From a bacterium (lineage in GTDB: Bacteria > Hydrothermota > UBA3073 > JACQXS01): 37,751 bases of DNA. Shown here piece by piece: positions 24,102-32,296 of the stretch. A program made the translations under genes and the position numbers. Positions within the stretch are counted from its first letter, which is position 1. Every line of letters starts with the position of its first letter. Below the pieces are notes generated by a model. The model had not been told where the DNA came from. It saw nothing but the letters and a program-made list of their open reading frames with translations, and did not search any database. The DNA lies in NCBI GenBank assembly GCA_030592575.1, contig JAUVIV010000015.1, positions 1-37,751 on the forward strand, given 5' to 3'.

Positions 24102-24128
24102 TTGACATCTTTTGATAAGGTGTATAAT
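24102..24128 (+). promoter_or_regulatory. Promoter for the two-component system; very short leader
   Basis: TTGACA (24102-24107), a 15-nt spacer and TATAAT (24123-24128), close to consensus. The ATG at 24142 is only 13 nt past the -10 box, so the leader is about 6-8 nt. The track's TTG start at 24112 lies inside this promoter. Confidence 0.75.
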
Positions 24129-24141
24129 TTTTAAACAGAAT

Positions 24142-25797
24142 ATGAGAGAATATAAAAATTTACAGAAACTCCTAATTATACTTTTTTTCATTTTATCTGT
24201 AGTACCTCTTTTTTTAGTAACTTATCTCTCCTATGAAAGATCTCGGAATTCTTTATACAAAAGCATTACAGAAAACTTAACTCAAATTACAAGAGATAAA
24301 GCTTCTGCTATTAATAATTGGATATTTGAAAGAGTCTCCAATGCAAAGGTAATTTCTAAGTCTCCATGGATAATAGAGATATTAAAACATCCACAAACCA
24401 CATATAAAAGCTCAGAATTAGTTAGTTATTTAAAATTAGCAAAAGAGAGTTACGGTTGTTATGATGAGATATTTATACTTGATGTCAACGGGAATTTTGT
24501 TATTGGCTCAGACAAAAAGGAAGAAAATAAAGCAAATAAAGATTATTTTATAAGTGCTGTAATCGGAAATCCAATAGTTACTGATATAAGAATGTCCGAA
24601 TCTACTGGCAAGCCCACTATGTTTGTATCTTATCCTATTGAAGATAAGAATGGTAAAATAATCGGGGTTCTAATTGAGAGAATCAAATTAGATTTGATAA
24701 GCAAGATAATGGAAGAAATTAAAGTAGGCAAAACAGGTGAGAGTTATTTGTTAAATAAGGAAGGATATTTTCTCACTGAATCAAAATTTGCTCCTAAATG
24801 CATATTAAAAGAAAAAGTCTCTACTAAAGGTTATGAAAACTGTATCAAGAACCATCAAGGAGTAGGAGAGTATATTGATTATAGGAGCAAACCTGTTTTA
24901 GGAAGTTATCTCTGGATACCGGAAAGAGAATGGTGCTTAATAGTCGAACAAGATGTAGAAGAAGCTTTTCTTCAAATATCAAGATTGAGAAATACTACTA
25001 TAGCAATATGCTTAACTGTTGTATTACTTGCCGTATGTGTTTCTCTTCTAATTTCCACCAGAATTGTAAATATTTTAAAGAGAAAAGATGCTAAATTGGA
25101 TATTCAGATGAAAGAACTTTTAAAGGTAGAAAAATTATCAGCTGCCGGCAAACTGGCTGCCGGTATTGCACACGAAATTGGCAATCCGTTAGCAGGGATA
25201 ATAAATTGCGTTAAACTAATTCAAACAGACCAAAATAAAGAAGGCGAAAAAGTTGATAAGTATCTGAACTCAATTTCGAGAGAAGCAATGAGGTGCAACA
25301 AAACCATTAGAAATTTCTTAAATTTCACTCGGGAATCTGAATTAAAAATTGGCAAGGTTGCTATTAACCAGATTATAGAAGATACACTTCTACTCATTAC
25401 ACCTCAGGCATCTGCACAGAATGTAATCATAGATACAAAATTAGATATTATTCCGGAGATATTAGCTGATGGAATTCAACTTAAGCAAGCATTTACCAAT
25501 ATAATATTAAATTCCTTGAGTGCTATGTCGGGTGGAGGTAAATTACACATTCAAACATTAGAGAAAAATGAGTATGTCGAAATAATATTTTCTGATACAG
25601 GAACCGGTATCAAAGAAGAGTATCGTAATAAGATTTTTGAGCCATTTTTTACAACAATGCGAGAAGGAACAGGACTCGGGCTGTCAATCGTTTACAATAC
25701 AGTAGATAAACATAATGGAAATATTGAAGTAGAAAGCGAAACTAATAAGGGAACAAAATTTACAATAAGATTGCCTAATAAAACAGGAGAAATATAA
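24142..25797 (+). CDS. Membrane sensor histidine kinase with Cache-type periplasmic domain
   Basis: Protein of 551 aa from ATG 24142; the track's TTG start falls within the promoter. TM1 is near residues 7-30. A periplasmic double-Cache-like domain spans about 31-280 (YDEIFILDVNGNFVIGSD, KPTMFVSYPIEDKNGKIIGV), and TM2 is near 285-305. The HisKA box has the phospho-acceptor H344 in AGIAHEIGNPLAGI. The catalytic domain has the N box (FTNIILNSLSAMSGG), the G1 box (FSDTGTGI) and the F/G2 boxes (FEPFFTTMREGTGLGLSIVY). The class resembles NtrB/ZraS/DctB kinases that pair with NtrC regulators. Its stop overlaps the regulator start by 1 nt (TAATG). The ligand is probably a small extracellular solute and is unknown. 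Confidence 0.92.
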   Translation: MREYKNLQKLLIILFFILSVVPLFLVTYLSYERSRNSLYKSITENLTQITRDKASAINNWIFERVSNAKVISKSPWIIEILKHPQTTYKSSELVSYLKLAKESYGCYDEIFILDVNGNFVIGSDKKEENKANKDYFISAVIGNPIVTDIRMSESTGKPTMFVSYPIEDKNGKIIGVLIERIKLDLISKIMEEIKVGKTGESYLLNKEGYFLTESKFAPKCILKEKVSTKGYENCIKNHQGVGEYIDYRSKPVLGSYLWIPEREWCLIVEQDVEEAFLQISRLRNTTIAICLTVVLLAVCVSLLISTRIVNILKRKDAKLDIQMKELLKVEKLSAAGKLAAGIAHEIGNPLAGIINCVKLIQTDQNKEGEKVDKYLNSISREAMRCNKTIRNFLNFTRESELKIGKVAINQIIEDTLLLITPQASAQNVIIDTKLDIIPEILADGIQLKQAFTNIILNSLSAMSGGGKLHIQTLEKNEYVEIIFSDTGTGIKEEYRNKIFEPFFTTMREGTGLGLSIVYNTVDKHNGNIEVESETNKGTKFTIRLPNKTGEI

Positions 25798-27164
25798 TGC
25801 GTATTTTAATTATTGATGACGAAGCTATAATAAGAGAAACTCTTTCTGATTGGTTAGAGAGAGAAGGATATATTATAGAAACAGCAACTACAGGAGAAGA
25901 AGGAATCAAAAAAGAAATAAAGAATAAATTTGATATGGCAATAGTTGATCTTAGACTTCCGGGAATGGACGGAATAGAGATTATCCACAAACTAAAAGAG
26001 ATGTCTCCTAATATATCTGTAATAATGATAACCGCTTACGCAACAATTGAAACCGCTGTTAGTGCAATGAAAGAAGGAGCATCTGATTACTTAACAAAAC
26101 CCTTTAACCTAGAAGAAATTAGTTTGGTTGTAAAAAGAATAGCAGAACATCAAAGATTAATCGCAGAAAATGTTCTCTTAAGGAAACAACTGCAAGAACG
26201 ATATAGTTTTAAAAATATTGTAGGCAAAAGTCCAAAAATGCGAAAAATATTTGAACTGATTGAAAGCATTGCTGATAGCGATTCCACAGTATTAATTCAG
26301 GGAGGAAGTGGAACTGGAAAAGAAGTTATAGCTCGAGCTATTCATCAGAGAAGCCTGAGAGTAAATAATCCATTTGTAACAGTAAATTGTGCAGCAATAC
26401 CTGACAATCTTCTTGAAAGCGAATTGTTTGGTTACAATAAGGGAGCTTTTACCGGTGCTTTACAAGATAAAAAAGGAAGATTTGAACTTGCAAATAAAGG
26501 TACACTATTCTTGGATGAAATAACTGATATGAGCCCTGCAGCACAAATTGATTTACTTCGGGTATTACAGGAAAGAGAATTTAGAAGAGTAGGCGGTTCA
26601 AAATTAATTCCGCTTGATGTTCGGATTATAGCCGCAAGCAATAAAAATATAGAGAAAGAAGTAGCAAACAATAATTTTAGAGAGGATTTATATTACAGAT
26701 TAGATGTTATCTCCATTTACTTACCACCACTTAAAGAAAGAAAAGAAGATATACCATTTTTGATAACTCATTTTCTGAAAAAATATAGTAAAAAAACCAA
26801 AAGAGAAATAAAAGGTGTATCAAAAGAAGCACTTGTCTTACTAATAAGATATGACTGGCCCGGTAATGTTCGAGAATTGGAAAATATGGTAGAACGAGCT
26901 ATAGTACTTGGTAAAGAGGAATTCATAATACCAAATGATTTGCCCGAAAGGATAAAAAAGACTTCGAGTAAACAGGAGCACGTGCTCCCATCTACCCGGT
27001 ACTCTCTTGGTAAATCACTTGAAGAAATAGAGAAGGAACATATAACCAGTATTTTACAAGAAACAAACTGGAATTTTTCCCAAACAGCAAAGATACTCAA
27101 AATAACTCGTACAACACTCTATAATAAAATCAAAAAATACAGGATTAAAAGATTAAAAAATTAG
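25797..27164 (+). CDS. NtrC-family sigma54-dependent response regulator
   Basis: Protein of 455 aa. A receiver domain (1-120) with phospho-acceptor D51 (AIVDLRLPGMDG) and K101 is followed by an AAA+ domain (140-380). That domain has Walker A GGSGTGKE (169-176), the sigma54-contact loop GAFTGA (216-221) and Walker B LFLDEI (237-242). A Fis-type HTH (NWNFSQTAKILKITRTTLYN) closes the protein. It should activate sigma54 promoters after phosphorylation by the upstream kinase. I found no convincing -24/-12 promoter in the window, so the targets may be elsewhere. It may be followed by the gdh cluster only by chance, since 300 nt with repeats separate them. Confidence 0.95.
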   Translation: MRILIIDDEAIIRETLSDWLEREGYIIETATTGEEGIKKEIKNKFDMAIVDLRLPGMDGIEIIHKLKEMSPNISVIMITAYATIETAVSAMKEGASDYLTKPFNLEEISLVVKRIAEHQRLIAENVLLRKQLQERYSFKNIVGKSPKMRKIFELIESIADSDSTVLIQGGSGTGKEVIARAIHQRSLRVNNPFVTVNCAAIPDNLLESELFGYNKGAFTGALQDKKGRFELANKGTLFLDEITDMSPAAQIDLLRVLQEREFRRVGGSKLIPLDVRIIAASNKNIEKEVANNNFREDLYYRLDVISIYLPPLKERKEDIPFLITHFLKKYSKKTKREIKGVSKEALVLLIRYDWPGNVRELENMVERAIVLGKEEFIIPNDLPERIKKTSSKQEHVLPSTRYSLGKSLEEIEKEHITSILQETNWNFSQTAKILKITRTTLYNKIKKYRIKRLKN

Positions 27165-27206
27165 AAGACAAATAAGCCACACAAAACACAGGGGAAAAAC
27201 AGAGAT

Positions 27207-27290
27207 TTGCGAATTACAGATTACATTATTGTAGGGGCACGATGCATTGTGCCCCTGCCCATTAACATTATAATAGTTATCTTATTGTTT
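27207..27290 (+). repeat. Dispersed palindromic element, copy C
   Basis: Core GGGGCACGATGCATTGTG plus CCCC (27234-27255) is a 22-bp palindrome with one wobble. Its flanks are shared with copy B at 23691-23770. The core is nearly identical to the one inside the sorting-domain gene at 4747-4762. Confidence 0.8.
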
Positions 27291-27359
27291 AATTTTTATA
27301 CATCTTCGTTAAATCCTTTGTAGTTAAAGCATTCCATAATTATTGTTTAATTTTTATAC
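27282..27359 (+). repeat. 20-bp exact direct repeat, two copies 58 nt apart
   Basis: TTATTGTTTAATTTTTATAC occurs at 27282-27301 and 27340-27359. The first copy is joined to the end of palindromic element copy C. The 27165-27465 gap otherwise holds no gene. Confidence 0.8.
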
Positions 27360-27431
27360 GATTTACTAATCAGGAAAACAAGTGTACTTATTCCATTTTT
27401 TCCTTGTGGGTTCCCATTATTAAGACTTTTT

Positions 27432-27461
27432 TTGTTCTTTGTCACAATGTTTGCTTATAAA
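27432..27461 (+). promoter_or_regulatory. Putative promoter for the Cys-rich/gdhA operon
   Basis: TTGTTC (27432-27437), an 18-nt spacer and TATAAA (27456-27461), ending 4 nt before the first ATG at 27466 and 10 nt before the second at 27472. The latter would give a leaderless message. Confidence 0.45.
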
Positions 27462-27465
27462 ATAT

Positions 27466-27687
27466 ATGAAAATGAAAAAGCAAAAAGCACCTTCGAAATG
27501 TCCGTTCTTTGAAGAGATGAGTTTTAGATATTGTAAGGCAATGGCAAAAAGAATAATGATTCCTTCAAGAACAGAAAAAGAAAAATTTTGTGATTGTGAA
27601 AAATATCATGAATGTCTAATTTATAAAGAATGGAAGAAAAATAGGAGGAAAAATGGCTATATATTTGAAAAAAGAAACAAAAAATAA
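27466..27687 (+). CDS. Small Cys-rich protein, possible metal or Fe-S binding
   Basis: About 73 aa from ATG 27466, or 71 aa from 27472. The track's TTG at 27439 overlaps the promoter. It contains six cysteines in the pattern KCPFFEEMSFRYCKA ... FCDCEKYHECLIY, which suggests a zinc or Fe-S site, and a highly basic C-terminus (KEWKKNRRKNGYIFEKRNKK). Its 3' end overlaps the next small gene by 35 nt. With that gene and gdhA it forms a tight three-gene unit. I do not recognise the family by name. Confidence 0.65.
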   Translation: MKMKKQKAPSKCPFFEEMSFRYCKAMAKRIMIPSRTEKEKFCDCEKYHECLIYKEWKKNRRKNGYIFEKRNKK

Positions 27688-27835
27688 AGGTAAAATTAAA
27701 TGCTCAAGTTGTGATAACGAAATGATGAAGGGAGAAAAAAATTCACATGAAATTGGTAAAAATAAAGAAAGATACTATTTTTGTCCTTATTGTTTTACCT
27801 ATTCTATTGTATCTGAAATAAAAGAGGAGGAATAA
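27653..27835 (+). CDS. Small zinc-ribbon-like protein
   Basis: Protein of 60 aa with two CxxC knuckles: KCSSCDNEMMKGE near the N-terminal third and YFCPYCFTYSIV near the end, spaced as in zinc ribbons. A strong SD (ATAGGAGGAAAA) precedes the ATG. The stop overlaps the gdhA start (TAATG), so its translation is coupled to glutamate dehydrogenase. It could regulate or assemble the enzyme, or act on nucleic acid. There is no direct evidence for either. Confidence 0.7.
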   Translation: MAIYLKKETKNKGKIKCSSCDNEMMKGEKNSHEIGKNKERYYFCPYCFTYSIVSEIKEEE

Positions 27836-29124
27836 TGTCACCGGAAGAATTAAATCCTTTCAAAATAGCTCAGAAGCAATTCGATGAGGTTGCAACCCAA
27901 CTTAATTTGTCAAAAGATATTTGCGGTATTATCAGAGAACCATTAAGAGAACTTCATTTCAATATTCCGGTAAGAATGGATGATAAATCTATCAAGGTTT
28001 TTCAGGGATTTAGAGTTCAACATAATGATGCAAGAGGACCAACCAAAGGAGGTATTCGTTTCGCACTTAATGAAACAATTGATACCGTTAAAGCCCTTGC
28101 TATGTGGATGACCTGGAAATGTGCTGTTGCCGATATTCCTTTAGGAGGAGGCAAAGGCGGTGTAGTAGTTGACCCTGCAACCCTATCTGACAATGAGAAG
28201 GAAAAACTTTGTCGAGGATGGATTCAACAAACATACAAAAATATTGGACCACTCGTAGATGTTCCTGCTCCAGATATTGGGACAACTCCTCAAATGATGG
28301 GCTGGATGATGGATGAATATACAAAATTGAAAGGGGAATTCTATCCGGGTGCAGTTACCGGTAAACCTGTTGATAGTGGTGGCTCATTGGGCAGAACAGC
28401 AGCAACTGGATTTGGAGTTATTGTTACTGTACGCGAAGCACTTGAATATCTTGACCTTGATGTTAAAAAATGTTGTGCCTCAATTATGGGATTTGGAAAT
28501 GTTTCCCAGTACGCAGCTACCAACTTTGTAAAACTTGGTGGTAAGGTTATTGCCGTATCTTATTGGAATAGAAATGATAAAAAATCTTACACCATAAGCA
28601 AAGCTTGTGGAATTGACCCTTATTTCTTACAATCAATTACCGACCAGTACGGTGCAATAGATAACAAAAAAGCAGAAGCAAATGGCTATAGCATTGAAGA
28701 TGGTAATGCCTGGTTATCAAAAGAAGTAGATGTTCTTATTCCTTCGGCAATAGAAGGAGTAATCAACAGAGATACAGTAAAAAATATTAGTCCAAAGGTA
28801 CGAATTATTGCTGAAGCTGCAAATGGACCAACAACACCAGAAGCTGATATAATCCTTAAGGACAATCCCAATGTTTTTGTTATTCCTGATTTTTTATGTA
28901 ATGCCGGTGGAGTAATTTGCTCATATTTTGAAGGAGTACAAAATAATATGAACTTCTATTGGAGTGAAGAAGAAGTTAATCAGAAATTAGATCAAAAGAT
29001 GGTAAACGCATTCCATCGTGTATTCAAAATGGCTAAAGAAAGAAAGGTTTATACGAGAAATGCCGCCTATATGGTTGCAATAAAGAGTGTTGCAAAAGCA
29101 ATGAAATTAAGAGGTTGGATCTAA
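27835..29124 (+). CDS. gdhA: Glutamate dehydrogenase (Glu/Leu/Phe/Val family)
   Basis: Protein of 429 aa, the length of the hexameric small-subunit GDH class. Substrate-site motifs are GFRVQHNDARGPTKGGIRF (58-76, with K71), MTWKCAVADIPLGGGKGGV (92-110, with K95 and K107), and a Rossmann NAD(P) domain (IMGFGNVSQYAATNFVKLGG). It interconverts glutamate with 2-oxoglutarate and ammonia. The SD AGAGGAGGAA and the 1-nt overlap with the zinc-ribbon gene mark an operon. The glutamate-synthase-like protein 4 kb downstream suggests a regional theme of glutamate redox metabolism. Cofactor preference cannot be read with confidence. Confidence 0.96.
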   Translation: MSPEELNPFKIAQKQFDEVATQLNLSKDICGIIREPLRELHFNIPVRMDDKSIKVFQGFRVQHNDARGPTKGGIRFALNETIDTVKALAMWMTWKCAVADIPLGGGKGGVVVDPATLSDNEKEKLCRGWIQQTYKNIGPLVDVPAPDIGTTPQMMGWMMDEYTKLKGEFYPGAVTGKPVDSGGSLGRTAATGFGVIVTVREALEYLDLDVKKCCASIMGFGNVSQYAATNFVKLGGKVIAVSYWNRNDKKSYTISKACGIDPYFLQSITDQYGAIDNKKAEANGYSIEDGNAWLSKEVDVLIPSAIEGVINRDTVKNISPKVRIIAEAANGPTTPEADIILKDNPNVFVIPDFLCNAGGVICSYFEGVQNNMNFYWSEEEVNQKLDQKMVNAFHRVFKMAKERKVYTRNAAYMVAIKSVAKAMKLRGWI

Positions 29125-29141
29125 CTTCTTATAAACTTTAT

Positions 29142-29810
29142 ATGCCGAAATCCATATTTGTTGAAAACTTAAGTAAAGAAAATTCAAAAAAATTAACTTA
29201 TCTTGTCAATGCCCCTGATAAAGAATTAGGCAAAAGAGCAAAGATAATACTCTTGTCCAGTCAAGGATATACAATCTCCGAAATAAGCAAAAATGTAAGT
29301 ATCCATTATCAAAATGTGAGGAAATGGATATATCGATTTTCAGAAATCGGAGTGAATGGTCTTTATCACGGCAATAAAGGCAAAAAAAACAAACTCAAAT
29401 ATGGAAAAGAAACAAAAAAAAGAATAGCAAAAATAGCAAGATTAAAACCAAATAGCATTGGCTTACCGTTTACCAAATGGACATTAGATAAATTAAAGGA
29501 ATATCTTGTTCAAAAGAAAATAGTAGAGCCGAAAATTGCAATAGAAACAATAAGAAATATACTTATGATTAACAAAATAGACTGGAGAAAAAAAAGAGAA
29601 GAATCTATCAACTTACCTACGAACAAAGTCCTAATTCATCTCGGCAACAAAAGTAAGATCGTAATAGGAAAAAACAAAGAATCCATTTTTGATAGAGAAG
29701 AAAGCTCTATTATGAACCAAGAGATAACTATAAAGAAACCTACCACATTATTCGCCAGCTACGACCCCCTCACAAACAAATTAATCGTAAGACTTCACAA
29801 AAAAATATAA
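29142..29810 (+). CDS. IS630-derived helix-turn-helix protein lacking most of the DDE domain
   Basis: About 222 aa from ATG 29142; the track's TTG at 29115 lies within gdhA. The N-terminal half is the homeodomain-like HTH pair of IS630 transposases (RAKIILLSSQGYTISEISKN, VRKWIYRFSEIGVNGLYHGN) followed by WTLDKLKEYLVQK, as in that family. The C-terminus shows only the start of the RNase-H fold (TTLFASYDPLTNKLIVRL) and then stops. The DDE catalytic residues are missing. No continuation exists downstream in any frame that I can see. It is a truncated transposase or a domesticated DNA-binding regulator. Its start is within 20 nt of the gdhA stop, so it may be cotranscribed. Confidence 0.7.
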   Translation: MPKSIFVENLSKENSKKLTYLVNAPDKELGKRAKIILLSSQGYTISEISKNVSIHYQNVRKWIYRFSEIGVNGLYHGNKGKKNKLKYGKETKKRIAKIARLKPNSIGLPFTKWTLDKLKEYLVQKKIVEPKIAIETIRNILMINKIDWRKKREESINLPTNKVLIHLGNKSKIVIGKNKESIFDREESSIMNQEITIKKPTTLFASYDPLTNKLIVRLHKKI

Positions 29811-29892
29811 ATCAAAACCTTTTTCTACCCATCAATATAACCATTCTACACTCATTTTAGTAAATTTATTTAGAGATTTTTGAAATTTTTTC

Positions 29893-29937
29893 TTGACAAG
29901 AATACTAAAATGTATATTCTCGTATCATTATACGATA
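29893..29937 (+). promoter_or_regulatory. Promoter and dyad before the NuoE-like gene
   Basis: TTGACA (29893-29898) and TATATT (29913-29918) are spaced by 14 nt, shorter than ideal. A small dyad, CGTATcattATACG (29921-29934), ends 3 nt before the ATG at 29938. The leader would be about 13 nt with no SD, so the dyad may overlap the ribosome site or an operator. The track's TTG start is the -35 box. Confidence 0.55.
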
Positions 29938-30414
29938 ATGGAATTTAATTTAAACAAAGTTGATTCTGTAATTGATAAGCATCCGGCTAAAAGGGATGCG
30001 TTAATTTCTATACTCCAAGATATACAATCAGAATACAATTGGCTACCTCGAGAAGCAATTATTGAAGTTAGTAAAAAGTTAAATATTCCTCTAATTGATG
30101 TTTATGGAGTAGCTACATTTTTTAGTCAATTCAGTCTCAAGCCAAGAGGAAAACATATTATTACAGTCTGTCTTGGAACTGCTTGTCATGTAAGAGGTGG
30201 TCCAAGGATTTTAGATGAATTTTCAAGACGACTTAATATAAAAGCAGGTGAAACAACCGAGGATATGCAATTCACATTAGAAACCGTGAACTGTCTTGGG
30301 TGTTGTGCAATAGGACCGGTGGTAGTTATAGATGGTGAATATTACGGTGGAATGACTTCAAGAAAAATTGATTCTTTATTAGCAAAGCATACGAAAGTAG
30401 ATAGTAACCAGTAA
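29938..30414 (+). CDS. NuoE/HydC-like thioredoxin-fold [2Fe-2S] subunit
   Basis: Protein of 158 aa from ATG 29938. An N-terminal helical region (SILQDIQSEYNWLPREAI) is followed by the thioredoxin-like [2Fe-2S] domain with ligands C78 and C83 (CLGTACHVRGG) and C119 and C123 (CLGCCAIGPVV). It is the standard small partner of NuoF-type flavoproteins in complex I, HydABC-type hydrogenases, NAD-dependent formate dehydrogenases and related bifurcating enzymes. The NuoF-like gene begins 20 nt after its stop. It belongs to a four-gene unit with no membrane Nuo subunits and no hydrogenase in the window. Confidence 0.93.
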   Translation: MEFNLNKVDSVIDKHPAKRDALISILQDIQSEYNWLPREAIIEVSKKLNIPLIDVYGVATFFSQFSLKPRGKHIITVCLGTACHVRGGPRILDEFSRRLNIKAGETTEDMQFTLETVNCLGCCAIGPVVVIDGEYYGGMTSRKIDSLLAKHTKVDSNQ

Positions 30415-30434
30415 ATAAAAGGATTAAAACTTAA

Positions 30435-32294
30435 ATGAATAAGATAAAAAATATTGATGAACTGGGAAAGATAAAAACTGAGATTATTAAAAACCTTTCT
30501 CCAGAGACCCCTTGTATAATAATATCTTGTGGAACTTGTGGACAAGCAAGAGGTGCGTTAAAGATTGTAGAAGCATTCAGGGATGCAATCAAGAAATTAG
30601 AAACAATTCAGGAATTACCTATACAATTACGAATAACCGGATGTCATGGATTCTGTGAAGTTGAGCCAAACATAATTATTGAACCGGAAGGAATATTTTA
30701 TGTAAAACTAAAACCGGAAGATGCAGAAATTATTATAAAAGAAACTATTATTAATAAAAAAATAATTGATAGATTGCTTTATGTTGACCCGGTAACAGGT
30801 AAAAAAATTGCTTACAAAAAAGATATACCTTTTTATAAGTATCAAAATCAACTAATTTCCGGTAATAATTCTCTTATTGACCCCACAAAAATTGATGATT
30901 ATATTGCTATAGATGGCTACAAAGGACTTGCAAAAGTTTTAACTGATATGAGTCCTGAAGATGTAATTTCGGAAGGCAAAAAATCAGGTCTTCGTGGTAG
31001 AGGAGGGGCTGGCTTCCCAACAGGACTAAAGTGGGAAATATGCAGAGCATCAAAAGGCGAAACAAAATATGTAATTTGTAATGCTGACGAAGGAGACCCT
31101 GGTGCTTATATGGATAGAAGCTTACTTGAAGGAAATCCACATTCAATTATAGAAGGAATAATAATAGGAGCTTACGCCATAGGTGCAAAAGAGGGAATTG
31201 TTTATGCAAGAAACGAATATCCTCTGGCAGTAAAAAATGTTGGTATTGCAATTGAGAAAGCAAGAGAATATGGATTTTTGGGAAAAAATATATTTGGAAC
31301 TGACTTTAGCTTTGACATAAAGATAGTAAAAGGAGCAGGAGCATTTGTTTGTGGAGAAGAAACAGCTCTTATTGCCTCAATTGAAGGAAAAAGAGGAGAA
31401 CCACAACAGAGACCTCCATTTCCGGCACAAAAGGGATTATGGGGCAAGCCGACAAATATAAATAATGTAGAAACTTGGGCTAATGTACCTGTTATAATAA
31501 ATAAAGGAGCAGATTTGTATTCTAAAATTGGAATTGGCCGAAGCAAAGGGACAAAAATATTCTCTCTGGTTGGAAAAATAAATAATACAGGATTAGTTGA
31601 AGTACCAATGGGCATACCTCTCCGAGAAATTGTGTATGATATAGGAGGAGGAATCCCCAAGGGCAAAAAATTCAAAGCAGTTCAAACAGGTGGACCTTCC
31701 GGCGGATGTATTCCGGCAGAGTTACTTGATTTACCTGTAGATTACGACAAGCTCACAGAAGTAGGTTCTATTATGGGCTCCGGTGGAATGATAGTAATGG
31801 ATGAAAATACTTGTATGGTAGATATTGCAAAATATTTTTTGAACTTCTTGCGTGACGAATCTTGTGGTAAATGTCTCTCTTGTCGTGAAGGACTTGATAG
31901 GATGTATGAAATTCTGAATGATATTACAGAAGGTCACGGCACTATGGAGCAACTTAATTTACTTGAGGAATTAGCTCCTGTTGTGAAAGAAGCATCTATG
32001 TGTGGACTTGGGCAAACTGCAAGTAATCCTGTCTTAAGCACATTACGATATTTTAGAGATGAATATGAAGCACATATAAAAAGCAAGAAATGTCCGGCTG
32101 GTGTATGTAAAGCTTTAATTGAGTATTCTATAGATCCAGAAAAGTGTACTGGATGTACGGCATGCGTGAAAGCTTGTCCTCAAGAAGCAATTATAGGCGA
32201 AAAAAAGAAACCACATAAAATCAACCAAAACGAATGCATTAAATGTGGAGCATGTAAGGATATTTGCAAATTTGATGCAATAAAAGTAGAATAA
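30435..32294 (+). CDS. NuoF/HydB-like FMN, NADH-binding flavoprotein with extra Fe-S domains
   Basis: Protein of 619 aa in the extended HydB/HndC layout. Residues 25-105 form an N-terminal thioredoxin-like [2Fe-2S] domain (C32, C35, C70, C74). The NADH/FMN domain has GLRGRGGAGFPTGLKWE (185-201) and FVCGEETALIASIEGKRGEP (305-324). The NuoF N3-type [4Fe-4S] site is ESCGKCLSCREG plus C523. Two C-terminal ferredoxin clusters are CTGCTACVKACP (571-582) and CIKCGACKDIC (601-611), preceded by KCPAGVCK. This is the site of NADH exchange, and by analogy of flavin-based bifurcation in HydABC. Only 2 nt separate it from the next subunit. Confidence 0.95.
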   Translation: MNKIKNIDELGKIKTEIIKNLSPETPCIIISCGTCGQARGALKIVEAFRDAIKKLETIQELPIQLRITGCHGFCEVEPNIIIEPEGIFYVKLKPEDAEIIIKETIINKKIIDRLLYVDPVTGKKIAYKKDIPFYKYQNQLISGNNSLIDPTKIDDYIAIDGYKGLAKVLTDMSPEDVISEGKKSGLRGRGGAGFPTGLKWEICRASKGETKYVICNADEGDPGAYMDRSLLEGNPHSIIEGIIIGAYAIGAKEGIVYARNEYPLAVKNVGIAIEKAREYGFLGKNIFGTDFSFDIKIVKGAGAFVCGEETALIASIEGKRGEPQQRPPFPAQKGLWGKPTNINNVETWANVPVIINKGADLYSKIGIGRSKGTKIFSLVGKINNTGLVEVPMGIPLREIVYDIGGGIPKGKKFKAVQTGGPSGGCIPAELLDLPVDYDKLTEVGSIMGSGGMIVMDENTCMVDIAKYFLNFLRDESCGKCLSCREGLDRMYEILNDITEGHGTMEQLNLLEELAPVVKEASMCGLGQTASNPVLSTLRYFRDEYEAHIKSKKCPAGVCKALIEYSIDPEKCTGCTACVKACPQEAIIGEKKKPHKINQNECIKCGACKDICKFDAIKVE

Positions 32295-32296
32295 AA

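Noticed and set aside
27234-27250. GGCACGATGCATTG as a sigma54 -24/-12 promoter
   Set aside because: The -24 GG is present but the -12 position reads TG rather than GC, and the sequence belongs to a palindromic repeat also found elsewhere.
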